A stretch of 64,000 nt of DNA from Bryobacterales bacterium (GTDB lineage Bacteria; Acidobacteriota; Terriglobia; Bryobacterales; Bryobacteraceae): the NCBI GenBank assembly GCA_016721425.1, contig JADKID010000038.1, positions 744,001 to 808,000 of the forward strand, read 5' to 3'. Under the pieces are notes generated by a model. The model saw only the letters and a program-made list of their open reading frames with translations, did not search any database and had not been told where the DNA came from. Positions 8,294 to 16,613 of the stretch are shown piece after piece. Numbering within the stretch: position 1 is the stretch's first letter; the number at the start of each line of letters is the position of its first letter. The translations under genes and the position numbers were made by a program.

Positions 8294-9582
8294 TCATCCA
8301 AAACTTCGGCTGCCGGGCCACGCAGGCCGACGGCGCTGCCCTGGAGGGCCTGCTGGAAAAGCAGGGATACCAGGCCGCCGGCGCTGCGCGGACTGCCGAT
8401 CTGGTGATCCTCAACACCTGCACGGTCACCTCATCGGCCGATGACGACGTGCGCAAGAGTATTCATCGTGTCCACCGCGAGAACCCGGAGGCGCAGATTC
8501 TGGTGACCGGCTGCTACGCGCAACGCGCTCCGGAGGAGCTGAGCCGCATTCCCGGCGTCACCTGGGTGGTGGGCAACTCCCATAAGACAGGCATCCCCGA
8601 GTTTCTGGCCGCCCCCTATCACGGCCAGATTCTGGTGGGCGACATCTCCGAGGCCACCGGCTTTCTCTCCTCGCCCGTGGACGACGCCTTCGGGGACCGC
8701 ACACGCCCCAACCTCAAGATCCAGGAGGGCTGCAACAACCCCTGCACGTTCTGCATCATCCCCACGGTGCGGGGCCGCAGCCGCAGCATGCCGCTGGCGC
8801 AGGTGCTTACTGAGCTCGGCGCGCTGGCCGGGAACTATCGTGAGGTGGTGCTGACGGGCATCAATCTCGGCCGCTGGGGCAGGGAAGCCGGGTTCCAATC
8901 CGAGCGGCGCATGCGCCTCTCGGACCTGCTCACCGTGATCCTGCGCGACACGGCAGTGGAACGCCTTCGCATTAGCTCAGTGGAGCCCATGGACTTCACC
9001 GACGAGCTGCTGGACGTCATGGCCGCGTCTCCACGCATCGCCCGCCACGTCCACGCGCCCCTGCAATCCGGCTCGGACAGCGTGTTGAAGCGCATGAAGC
9101 GGCGCTACCGCGTGCGCCACTATGAAGACCGGCTGATGCGCGCCCACGCGCTCATGCCCGATGCCGCCTTTGGCGCGGACGTGATGACGGGCTTTCCCGG
9201 CGAGACCGATGCCGAGTTTCGCGAGACCTCCGAACTGATCCAGCGCCTGCCGCTCACCTACCTGCACGTCTTCACCTACTCATCCCGGCCGGGGACGCCG
9301 GCGGCCGATGCGGCCGATCACGTGCCTCATCCAGCGCGCAAAGAGCGCACGCGGTTGCTGCGCGATCTGGCGGCGCAAAAGAACCTCGAGTTCCGCCGCC
9401 GCATGGTGGGCCGCACACTCAGCGCGGTCACTCTGGACAATGGCAAGGCGCTGACGGAGAACTATCTGAACGTGGAACTGGCCACTCCGCGCGCGGCCAA
9501 TCAGATGGTGGATCTACGCATCGGCGCGGTGACCCCGGCGGGCCTCAGCGAGGCCGGCGCGCTCACAGTGCTGGCATCGTAA
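8290..9582 (+). CDS. mtaB: tRNA t6A37 methylthiotransferase MtaB
   Basis: A 430-residue radical-SAM methylthiotransferase that would convert t6A37 to ms2t6A37 in ANN-decoding tRNAs. It has the N-terminal UPF0004 domain (FGCRATQADG, NTCTVT, VTGCYAQ), whose cysteines hold the accessory 4Fe-4S cluster. The radical-SAM triad CxxxCxxC lies in EGCNNPCTFCIIPTVRGR at about residue 150. A TRAM-like C-terminus follows. FGCR-type sequences favour MtaB over MiaB or RimO. ATG 8290 gives an almost normal N-terminus. The gene sits head-to-head against the truncated fliM, so its promoter must lie inside former fliM sequence. Its end overlaps the convergent peptidase by 20 bases. Confidence 0.9.
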   Translation: MLIQNFGCRATQADGAALEGLLEKQGYQAAGAARTADLVILNTCTVTSSADDDVRKSIHRVHRENPEAQILVTGCYAQRAPEELSRIPGVTWVVGNSHKTGIPEFLAAPYHGQILVGDISEATGFLSSPVDDAFGDRTRPNLKIQEGCNNPCTFCIIPTVRGRSRSMPLAQVLTELGALAGNYREVVLTGINLGRWGREAGFQSERRMRLSDLLTVILRDTAVERLRISSVEPMDFTDELLDVMAASPRIARHVHAPLQSGSDSVLKRMKRRYRVRHYEDRLMRAHALMPDAAFGADVMTGFPGETDAEFRETSELIQRLPLTYLHVFTYSSRPGTPAADAADHVPHPARKERTRLLRDLAAQKNLEFRRRMVGRTLSAVTLDNGKALTENYLNVELATPRAANQMVDLRIGAVTPAGLSEAGALTVLAS

Positions 9583-11002
9583 ACAGCCCCACGAACGTAG
9601 CGATCCCCTGCCATAGATTCTCCAGCCGCAGGTTCTCGTTGTGGCTGTGCTGATTGTTGTCGTGGTTGACGATGGGGATGCCGATCAGCGGCACACCGAA
9701 CACATCCTCGATCGTCGCCAGAGGCACGCTGCCGCCCAGCGTTGGCATCTTCACAATGGGACCGTGCACCGCTTCCAGCGTCAGGATCACCTGCCGCGAC
9801 ACGGGCAGGTCCATCGGCGTGCGCACCGCGCGATAGCCCGGCTCAGTCCAATCGAGCCGGGCCACCTTCGGCGACTGCAGGCGCTCGGCCTCGGTGGGCT
9901 CGCGGTTCTCCACCAGCAGATAGCCGAGATTGCGGATGTGCGCGCGGACCAGCTCAACCATCCGCGCCGGATCGTTGCCCTTCACCAGGCGCATATCGAT
10001 GGAGGCTGTCGCGTGCGTCGGCACCACATTGCGCGACGCTTCGCCCACCGCGCCGCTGGCCAGACCGCGGATGTTGAATGAGGGCTGGTTGAGCACCTCG
10101 ATCAGACGCCGCGGCGAGTTCTCCGGCCGCCCGATCAACAGCTCGTTTTGCAGGTCGCCGTCCACCGGCGGCTCGGCCTTCATGGCGGCGATCTCCACCT
10201 CGCTCAACGGCGCAATGCCGTCATAGAAACCCTGGATCTGCACGCGGCCTTCGTCGTCTTTCATCGAGGCCAGCAGCCGCGCCAGCGTCATCGCCGGATT
10301 CGGCGCCCAGTTGCCGTAGTGGCCGGAGTGCAGCTCGCGCTTCGGCCCGTAGACCGTCAGTTGAAAACCGGTGACGCCGCGCGCGCCAAAGTAGACCTGC
10401 ATGCGCCGAGTCTGATGAACGGGCCCGTCGCAGATCAGCCAGAAATCAGATTGAAGCAGCGCGCGGTGCCGCGTGAGCAGCGCGCCCAGGTTCTTCGACC
10501 CGGCCTCTTCCTCGCCCTCGAAGACGAACTTGATGTTGATGGAGGGCGCACGTCCGGCGGCGCGCAATGCATCCAGCGCGGCCAACATCGCCAGGATGGG
10601 GCCTTTGTCGTCGGATGCCCCGCGGGCATAAATCCGGGCGTCGCGATCGTCCAGCGCCGCGCCGCGTAGCGAGGGTTCAAACGGTGCGCTGCCCTGCCAC
10701 TGGCGCGGGTCCACGGGCTGGCCGTCGTAGTGGGCATAGAAGACGACGGTTTGGCGCGCGCCTACGTTGATCTGGCCGAAGACCAGCGGCGCCGCGCCGG
10801 GCCCTTCCAGCAGCGTCGCCGGCACGCCGCGCTTCTGCAATGCATCGCGGATCCACTCGGCGTTGCGGCGCAGCGATGCCGGGTCGTTGGCGGTATTGGG
10901 GATCTTGAGGAGCTCGTTGAACTCGGCCAGCGTCTGGCGGCGCTCCGGCGTCTGGGCGCAGAGCGAAGCTGCGAAAGCGGTGCAGAACAGGCCGTTTTTC
11001 AC
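9563..11002 (-). CDS. Exported M20 family metallopeptidase
   Basis: A 479-residue M20/M25/M40-family zinc peptidase. After a short signal peptide (cleavage probably near SLCAQ), the metal-site sequence HYDGQPVD, the RGASDDKGP aspartate region and the EGEEEAGS catalytic-Glu motif appear in order, followed by a lid/dimerisation insert and the C-terminal HDNNQHSHNENL histidine. These enzymes remove amino acids or hydrolyse dipeptides such as carnosine; substrate is unpredictable. Export implies scavenging of peptides in the periplasm. It lies just upstream (6 bases on this strand) of nothing translated in common: recR is transcribed toward it and ends 6 bases away. Confidence 0.88.
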   Translation of the reverse strand: MKNGLFCTAFAASLCAQTPERRQTLAEFNELLKIPNTANDPASLRRNAEWIRDALQKRGVPATLLEGPGAAPLVFGQINVGARQTVVFYAHYDGQPVDPRQWQGSAPFEPSLRGAALDDRDARIYARGASDDKGPILAMLAALDALRAAGRAPSINIKFVFEGEEEAGSKNLGALLTRHRALLQSDFWLICDGPVHQTRRMQVYFGARGVTGFQLTVYGPKRELHSGHYGNWAPNPAMTLARLLASMKDDEGRVQIQGFYDGIAPLSEVEIAAMKAEPPVDGDLQNELLIGRPENSPRRLIEVLNQPSFNIRGLASGAVGEASRNVVPTHATASIDMRLVKGNDPARMVELVRAHIRNLGYLLVENREPTEAERLQSPKVARLDWTEPGYRAVRTPMDLPVSRQVILTLEAVHGPIVKMPTLGGSVPLATIEDVFGVPLIGIPIVNHDNNQHSHNENLRLENLWQGIATFVGLFTMPAL

Positions 11003-11008
11003 GATAAG

Positions 11009-11608
11009 CTACATTTCGCGGCGATTTTCGAGCGACTTGGACATGGTCACTTCGTCAGCGTATTCCAGATCGCTGCCCACTGGGATGCCCATGGCGATGC
11101 GCGTGACCTTGATGCCGAGCGGCTTCAGCAGCCGCGCCAGATACACCGCCGTGGCCTCGCCCTCGACAGTCGGGTTGGTGGCAAGGATGATCTCCTGCAC
11201 CTCGTTCGTCGTCAGCCGAGCCAGCAGTTCCTTGATGCGCAACTGCTCCGGCCCCACTCCGCGCAGCGGGCTGATGGAGCCGTGCAACACGTGGTAGCCG
11301 CCCTCGAACGTGCGCGTCGTCTCGATGGCCAGCAGGTTGTGCGGCTCCTCGATCACGCAGATCTTGGTCTTGTCGCGGTGCGGATCGCGGCAGTAGACGC
11401 ACAGCTCGCCATCGCTGATGTTATTGCAGACGATGCACAGCCCGAGCTTCTCCTTCACATCGATCAGCGCCGTCGCCAGACGGTCCACGTCCTCGCGGTT
11501 GGCGCGCAGAATATGGAAGGCGATCCGCTGGGCGGATTTCTGCCCGATGCCGGGCAGGCGCTTCACCTCTTGAATGAGGCGTGCCAGTGGTTCAGCGAAG
11601 TCGGGCAT
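11009..11608 (-). CDS. recR: Recombination mediator RecR
   Basis: A 199-residue RecR, the usual length. It has a helix-hairpin-helix (LPGIGQKSAQRIAF), a four-cysteine zinc finger (CIVCNN...CVYC) and a Toprim domain (ICVIEEPHNLLAIE; TNPTVEGEATA). RecR forms a ring clamp with RecO/RecF that loads RecA on gapped DNA. It is last in the cluster ffs-dnaX-ybaB-recR, six bases after ybaB, a gene order conserved across many phyla. Confidence 0.96.
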   Translation of the reverse strand: MPDFAEPLARLIQEVKRLPGIGQKSAQRIAFHILRANREDVDRLATALIDVKEKLGLCIVCNNISDGELCVYCRDPHRDKTKICVIEEPHNLLAIETTRTFEGGYHVLHGSISPLRGVGPEQLRIKELLARLTTNEVQEIILATNPTVEGEATAVYLARLLKPLGIKVTRIAMGIPVGSDLEYADEVTMSKSLENRREM

Positions 11609-11614
11609 GCCGGG

Positions 11615-11929
11615 TTAGAACAATCCCGGAGGCAGGCCCATGCCGCCGAGCATGCCGGAGGTCTTCTTGCCGGCCTCTTCGTCCACCTTGCGGGCGGCTT
11701 CGTTGTAGGCGGCCATCACCATGTCGGCCAGCATCTCGGCGTCGCCGGCGGCCTCGGGGTCAATCACGACGCCCGTGCAATGCTTCTGGCCGTCGAGCTT
11801 GACCGTCACCATGCCGCCGCCCGCGCTGGCTTCCACGCGAATCGCGGCGATCTCTTCCTGCAAGCGCGCCTGCATCTGCTGCGCCTGCTTCAACATGCCC
11901 TGCATGTTGCCTCCGCCTGGGAATTTCAT
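11615..11929 (-). CDS. ybaB: YbaB/EbfC family nucleoid-associated protein
   Basis: This 104-residue protein shows the YbaB/EbfC pattern: an N-terminal Met/Gln-rich helix (MLKQAQQMQARLQEE), the G-x-V-x-V core strands, and ID-PE...D-x-E-MLADMV near the centre. It is a small dimeric DNA-binding protein that coats the nucleoid. Its start overlaps the dnaX stop by four bases, implying translational coupling. Position between dnaX and recR is the classical context and supports the call. Confidence 0.95.
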   Translation of the reverse strand: MKFPGGGNMQGMLKQAQQMQARLQEEIAAIRVEASAGGGMVTVKLDGQKHCTGVVIDPEAAGDAEMLADMVMAAYNEAARKVDEEAGKKTSGMLGGMGLPPGLF

Positions 11930-13617
11930 GGCTCATACTCCTTCAAGTCGCGTACGCCCCGCACCTGGCTCTCGGGGAACATCTCCTGAAACTTTTGCAC
12001 ATCCGGGTGGGCCAGCGCACGCTGGCGGGCCTCTTCGGCGCCACCGGCATCCTCGGCGGCGCGGGCCGCGGGCGGAGCCGCGGCGGTTTCGTTGATGGTG
12101 ATGGTCGCCTTCACGGCGCGGCCCATCAGCTTGGTGAGCGCGCGGTCCAGATCCTTCGACATCAGGCCCATCTTGGCGGCGCGCGTGGCAATGAACTCCA
12201 CGCCGGCCGGGCTCTCGATCAGTTGAGAATCTTCGACGGCCTGCACGGTCATCGCGCCGGCGCGGATCTCTTTGAGCTCGGCGATCAGGCGGTCTTTCAA
12301 CGGACCGGCGGGCGCTGCGGGGCGGGCTGCGGCCGGGGGCGGCGGAGGCGGCGGCGGCGCTGCCGGCCTGGAGACGGCGGGCGCGCTGATGGCGCGAGAC
12401 ACCGGCGGCGGCTGCGGCTGTGCAGATTGCGGACGCGCCGCGGGCGGCGGCTGCTGCGCGGGCGGCGCAGTGCGGGCCGGCGCGGCGGCGGTGAGCTCCC
12501 TCAACGCATCCTCGATCGGCTTCATGCGGCCGGCGTGCACCAGGCGCATCAGGCCCAGTTCCAGATGCAGGCGCGGCTGGAGCGAGTACTGCAACTGGCC
12601 GTAGATATCCAGCGTGAGTTGCAGCCAGCGCGTCAGATCTTCTTCGGAGAAGCGCGCAGCCACATCGCGCATCCGCACCTGCTCCTGCCCGGAGGCGGGA
12701 ATCAGCCGCGTGTCTTTGCCGGTAATCCGGGCGACCAACAGATTGCGGAAGTAGCGCGCCAGTTCGCGGCAAAAGTGCTGGAGATTCTTGCCGGCGCTTT
12801 CAAGCTCGGCCACGATATCGAGCATGGCCGAGGTGGAGTTCTCCTCCAGCCCGTTGGTGACCCGCTCCAAAGAGGCCAGCGAGTACATGCCAAGCAGATC
12901 GCGCACCGCCTGGCCGCCCAGATTGTCGCCGCAGCAGGCGATGGCCTGATCCAGCGCGGAGAGCGAATCGCGCACGCTGCCCTCGCCCGCCTGGGCGATG
13001 ACGGCCAGCGCCTCCGGATCGGCGGTGATGCCCTCCTGCCCGCAGATCCACTCCATGCGGCTGACCACTTCCTGGAAGTCCACGCTGCGGAACGAAAACT
13101 GCTGGCAGCGCGAGCCGATGGTGGTGGGGATCTTGTGCGACTCCGTCGTGCAGAGCACGAAGACGGCCCACTCGGGCGGCTCCTCCAGAGTCTTCAGCAA
13201 GGCGTTGAACGCCTCGTTGGTGATCTGGTGCGCTTCGTCGATGATGAAGACCTTGTAGCGATCGCGCGACGGGCTGTAGCGCACGTTCTCGCGCAGCTCG
13301 CGCATCTCGTTGATGCCGCGGTTGGAGGCGGCGTCGATTTCGATGACGTCGGGCGCGCCGCTCAGCGGAGTTTCGATGCAGGACGAGCACTTGCCGCAGG
13401 GATTGGCCGTGGGCCCCTCCACGCAGTTCAGGCAGCGGGCGAGAATGCGGGCGATGGTCGTCTTGCCGGTGCCGCGCTGGCCCGCGAAGATGTAGCCGTG
13501 CGCGATGCGCTGCTGGCTGATGGCGTTTTCCAGCGTGGTCCGCACATGCTCCTGGCCGATCAGCTCGGAGAAGGTGTGGGGGCGGTACTTGCGGGCGATG
13601 ACCTGGTACATGGACAT
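11926..13617 (-). CDS. dnaX: DNA polymerase III subunit gamma/tau
   Basis: A 563-residue clamp-loader ATPase. Visible parts: MSMYQVIARKYRP start, Walker A GQRGTGKTT at about residues 44-52, the zinc-binding CLNC...CGKCSSC, Walker B (VFIIDEAHQ), sensor SRC, then a Pro/Ala-rich linker at about 395-460 and a tau-like C-terminal domain. ATG 13617 (or 13611) is selected because the family begins MxYQVIARKYRP; the open frame upstream runs into the SRP RNA gene. A programmed frameshift to make gamma was not evident. The proline tract probably tethers the replicase-binding tail. Confidence 0.95.
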   Translation of the reverse strand: MSMYQVIARKYRPHTFSELIGQEHVRTTLENAISQQRIAHGYIFAGQRGTGKTTIARILARCLNCVEGPTANPCGKCSSCIETPLSGAPDVIEIDAASNRGINEMRELRENVRYSPSRDRYKVFIIDEAHQITNEAFNALLKTLEEPPEWAVFVLCTTESHKIPTTIGSRCQQFSFRSVDFQEVVSRMEWICGQEGITADPEALAVIAQAGEGSVRDSLSALDQAIACCGDNLGGQAVRDLLGMYSLASLERVTNGLEENSTSAMLDIVAELESAGKNLQHFCRELARYFRNLLVARITGKDTRLIPASGQEQVRMRDVAARFSEEDLTRWLQLTLDIYGQLQYSLQPRLHLELGLMRLVHAGRMKPIEDALRELTAAAPARTAPPAQQPPPAARPQSAQPQPPPVSRAISAPAVSRPAAPPPPPPPPAAARPAAPAGPLKDRLIAELKEIRAGAMTVQAVEDSQLIESPAGVEFIATRAAKMGLMSKDLDRALTKLMGRAVKATITINETAAAPPAARAAEDAGGAEEARQRALAHPDVQKFQEMFPESQVRGVRDLKEYEP

Positions 13618-13663
13618 GGTAGGCAGTATGACTACGCGGCGCGGTCCCAGTTTCAATGCCAGA

Positions 13664-13759
13664 CCCCGGGGGATCCGCGGCACACAGGGTGAGATCCTAC
13701 CGTTGCTTCCTTCCGGACCTGGCGGGGTTTGGACCGTCCTATTGCACGGAGCCCGGAGC
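13664..13759 (-). ncRNA. ffs: Signal recognition particle RNA (4.5S type)
   Basis: Read on the minus strand, the region contains the universally conserved SRP apical motif ccaggtccggaaggaagca (19 bases; revcomp of about 13704-13722), which binds Ffh. The flanks can pair: ccggg...tccg near 13756-13747 with cgga...cccgg near 13677-13666. The RNA would be about 95 nt, the bacterial small SRP RNA without an Alu domain. Ends are estimated from pairing and may be off by several bases. It lies about 45 bases upstream of dnaX on the same strand, the scr/ffs-dnaX-ybaB-recR order known in other phyla. Confidence 0.93.
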
Positions 13760-14103
13760 CTGACAATTCACCATGCTAGCATGGCGGGGCGGGCCGATAC
13801 TGAGTACTTCTCATCGCGCCCACCGCCACCCTGTAATCTCTACCTGCCCCGGTAAACGATACCGGCTGCCATCACGGGGCCTGACCGTCTCGCCGCTCTG
13901 GCGCCGAACGGCCCAGCCCGCCGTAAGTCGCTGAGGCCAAAACCAATTGTTAGTCATTCCAATTTCGTACATTTTCGTTGTGTTTCAACGAAATTGCATG
14001 GTGAGCCAATTGCATAGTCAGCAGCAGTCACTCGGCACCCGGTGCGCGGTACGGCCATCGCAGCTTTGCCGCCACTGGGAGGTATCCACACCAGGAGCGT
14101 GAT
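13760..14103. other. Intergenic region between ffs and a response regulator
   Basis: About 340 bases without a credible gene. Near its right end it holds a perfect 8-bp inverted repeat (tttcgttg/caacgaaa, 13973-13993, 5-base loop) and a direct repeat aattgcat at 13992-13999 and 14008-14015, 16 bases apart. These could be operator sites for the downstream response-regulator gene. The ribosome-binding site aggag for that gene is at about 14093-14097. Confidence 0.45.
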
Positions 14104-14577
14104 ATGGAGTCGTTCGAAGAGTCCGAAACCACTACGATTCTGATCGCCGAAGACGATGAGCCCATCCGCGATCTGATCGGGCGAATTCTGGAAAAGCCGG
14201 GGTACCGCCTCCTGATGGCGCAAGACGGCAAAGAGGCCGCCGAGATCGCCGCGGCGCACGACGGACCCATCGATCTACTTCTGTCTGACGTGATGATGCC
14301 GGAACTCGATGGCCCGCACCTCGCCGCCATCGTGCAGGATGCCCGTCCGGACATCCGGCTGATCTTCATGTCCGGCTACAGCAACGGCCTGCTGAAACTG
14401 CTGGATCGCAACTGCATGTTCATTCAGAAGCCGTTCCATCCCGGCACGCTGGTCGACGCGGTCCGGTCACGCTGGCCAAGCCACTGCGGACGACGCCGCT
14501 GCTGGCCGATCCCTGGGCGGGCGGGCACGCGACGGCGTAGCGTTCCAGCCGCGGCTAGTCATCAGCGGATGGTATGA
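14104..14577 (+). CDS. Single-domain response regulator (CheY-like)
   Basis: The 157-residue protein has a receiver domain at about residues 10-125. The acidic pair is in IAEDDE, the phospho-acceptor Asp in LLLSDVMMPELDGP (about residue 61), the switch Ser in IFMSGYS and the conserved Lys in IQKPFHP. About 30 basic residues follow without recognisable domain. The FMSGY...KPF sequence is typical of receivers from hybrid histidine kinases. No kinase is adjacent, so it is an orphan. A good Shine-Dalgarno (ccaggagcg) precedes ATG 14104. Confidence 0.9.
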   Translation: MESFEESETTTILIAEDDEPIRDLIGRILEKPGYRLLMAQDGKEAAEIAAAHDGPIDLLLSDVMMPELDGPHLAAIVQDARPDIRLIFMSGYSNGLLKLLDRNCMFIQKPFHPGTLVDAVRSRWPSHCGRRRCWPIPGRAGTRRRSVPAAASHQRMV

Positions 14578-14845
14578 GGTCTGAACCTGCCGACTCCGTG
14601 GTGTCGAGGCCGGGCTAGGCGCAGTGGGTGGCCGGGGTCCAACGGCGTGTTCATTCCGATATTGCTGCTTCAACGCCATAACGCTGCTTCAACGTCATAA
14701 CGTCGCTCATCGTAGACGGTCGACACACCACCGCCGCCCCGGAAGGCATTGTCGGCGATGGCACAGGTGGTTTCAAGGAACGAAAATCGGCCACTACGCC
14801 AAGTCTAGCCATGTGTTTGTGGGATGATTTGCTTGAGCGAAAAGG

Positions 14846-15310
14846 ATGTCCCGCTTCAAAGATCCTGGTGATTTGGTGTACTCGTTTGGTGACGAGCTTC
14901 TCGTTCGATGTCCTCGATGCGGACGAAGCGCACACCTCAGCTTCTGCACCACTCATGAGCGGGTGGCCACCCAGAGATTTGTCTGCGAGCACTGCGGCAA
15001 TTCCGATGAACGTACGGTACAGGGAATCCCGCCCTTCGACCACGAAAGCAATTGGCCTGTGCCTCGCTCGCTATGGCTCCAGGCACCGTGCTGCGGCCAC
15101 AATTTGTGGGCGCTCAATGAGCGGCACCTAAGCTATCTGGAAGAATACGTGTCTGCGGAACTCCGCGAGAGGCGGCAGAACCCGAAGTACGGATGGAAGA
15201 ACCAAAGTCTTGCTGGGCGCCTGCCGCGCTGGCTTACAGCGGCCAAACACCGGGACGAAGTTCTGAAGTGCATTCGGCGAATTCGGGACGAACAGCTAAA
15301 CGCACGTTGA
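14846..15310 (+). CDS. Zinc-ribbon protein of unknown function
   Basis: A 154-residue soluble protein with CPRCG near residue 22, CEHCGN near residue 47 and CCGHNLWALN near residue 81. The CxxC pairs resemble a zinc ribbon. The rest (NERHLxYLExYVxAELRERR; SLAGRLPRWLTAAKHRDEVL) matches a widespread bacterial hypothetical family annotated as TFIIB-type zinc ribbon-containing proteins. Function is not known. It stands alone, with about 270 bases of non-coding sequence upstream and 237 downstream in which nothing was recognised. Confidence 0.75.
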   Translation: MSRFKDPGDLVYSFGDELLVRCPRCGRSAHLSFCTTHERVATQRFVCEHCGNSDERTVQGIPPFDHESNWPVPRSLWLQAPCCGHNLWALNERHLSYLEEYVSAELRERRQNPKYGWKNQSLAGRLPRWLTAAKHRDEVLKCIRRIRDEQLNAR

Positions 15311-15547
15311 CGTTCTATGTCCAGATCCGAGAGCTTGACGAAGGTATTGGGGCGGGTGTCGGATGGGTGCCACAGTCGGCTCACTGTTTTCTACGATCAA
15401 TTCGCTGACCCTCGTCGACCTAGAACGTGACGATTGCTGTCGCCAACCTCGCTTTCCCGGAAAATACTTTGGCCCCTCGCGCGTCGCCATGCCGTACGCG
15501 CGCCGCCCGCCGGCGCCGCCCGGGTCGAAGACCTCCCCATCTGGCCT

Positions 15548-15988
15548 TCACATCAAGATCTCTGGAAACGTGATGTTCGGGCCGAGGCAGAGCCATGTGT
15601 TGGATCTCGCCGCTTTTTCCACTTCAGGCGTGACCAGGGCGACATAGTCGGCGTGTCTCCTCACCGTCTCCAGGACCTGGGCGATTTCGAAAAACTGGAG
15701 CTCGTTTTCAGCACTCAGGAGAACAACGCATCGAACCCTGTCGCGAAACGTCGCCTCCAGACGGTGGTCCAGTTCGCCCAGCGACATCTCCACGGAATGC
15801 ATCATCACTCTGCCCGGCCGCAACACTCGAACAGATTCCACCGGGGGCAGGTCTGCTCCGCAGGGCACAGCTTGGGCGATTCTGGCTTCCAGGCCGACTG
15901 ATCGGTGACGAAAGAATACTCCATGTGGCAGGAACAGCCAGACAGCGAATGCCACTCCGGCGGCGATCAGCAGTATGGGCCTCCGCAT
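15548..15988 (-). CDS. ExbD/TolR-like membrane protein
   Basis: This 146-residue protein starts MRRPILLIAAGVAFAVWLFLP, one N-terminal membrane helix, then a periplasmic domain of the ExbD/TolR type. The region from about residue 70 (MSLGELDHRLEATFRDR...VVLLSAENELQFFEIAQVLETVRR) shows the typical alternating strand and helix pattern of biopolymer-transport proteins. The short cytosolic N-terminus and the usual membrane Asp of ExbD (proton path) are not evident, so energy coupling is doubtful. No exbB/tolQ is adjacent. ATG 15988 is chosen; the longer frame runs across the divergent gene. It is divergent from, and similar to, the lipoprotein at 16116. Confidence 0.6.
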   Translation of the reverse strand: MRRPILLIAAGVAFAVWLFLPHGVFFRHRSVGLEARIAQAVPCGADLPPVESVRVLRPGRVMMHSVEMSLGELDHRLEATFRDRVRCVVLLSAENELQFFEIAQVLETVRRHADYVALVTPEVEKAARSNTWLCLGPNITFPEILM

Positions 15989-16115
15989 ACGCAACTTTAG
16001 ACACCGCAGATTGGCCGATGTGCACGGGTTGCCGCGAAAGGCCGCCGGCGCGGACTGGTCTCCGGTATACGGCGCGGAACTTTCCGCCGTGTCTCGTGGT
16101 CTAATCATCGAAAGT

Positions 16116-16574
16116 ATGCGCCTCACAACCCCAGTCGCCGTTGTTGTGATCTCGATGGTGTTCTCGGGTTGCACGCTCCAAAAGCCATCCACCGGGATTT
16201 ACGTGGCTCTCCTCAACCGGCGACCCAACCCCGCCCCTTGGATGACTGACGGAGATGGGCTACGCATCATGACGATTGAGCCAAAGCGGGTAGTCCGGGT
16301 TCAGACCGAGTCCGTTCGCTTTGAAGATCTGGGTGTACATCTGCAAAAGGTCTTTCGGACCCGCTCGGAGAGACTGCTTCTAGTGAGGGTCACAGGGCCA
16401 GTCGAGTTCGGAGACGTGATTGCAGTACTGGATCGGGCTTCCTCGCGGGTCGCGCTACGCTATTGCCTCTTGACGGAAGGTTCAATTCCTACTCCCACTG
16501 AGCCATCGCTATTCCTGGGGGACCAATTGCTCTATACGCAGTACTTTTTCCCTTTGGAGCCTTTGCCGCTGTAG
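16116..16574 (+). CDS. ExbD/TolR-like lipoprotein
   Basis: A 152-residue protein with a lipoprotein signal (MRLTTPVAVVVISMVFSGC, lipobox FSGC, Cys about residue 19). The mature part contains a segment (VRFEDLGVHLQKVFRTRSERLLLVRVTGPVEFGDVIAVLDRA) that parallels the periplasmic domain of ExbD/TolR and of the divergent gene at 15988. It appears to be a paralogue in which the membrane helix was exchanged for a lipid anchor. The start ATG 16116 is used because the signal sequence starts there. Role unknown. Confidence 0.6.
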   Translation: MRLTTPVAVVVISMVFSGCTLQKPSTGIYVALLNRRPNPAPWMTDGDGLRIMTIEPKRVVRVQTESVRFEDLGVHLQKVFRTRSERLLLVRVTGPVEFGDVIAVLDRASSRVALRYCLLTEGSIPTPTEPSLFLGDQLLYTQYFFPLEPLPL

Positions 16575-16613
16575 CGGCGCTGGCTGGTCATTCGTCAAAG
16601 CTGGGATTGCCCC

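Noticed and set aside
10730..11989. 419-codon open frame on the plus strand over the peptidase, recR and ybaB
   Set aside because: It is antisense to three well-supported genes and has the His/Arg/Gln-rich composition of a high-GC shadow frame.
11995..13692. 565-codon open frame antisense to dnaX
   Set aside because: Shadow of dnaX, with no recognisable domain and Arg/Gly bias.
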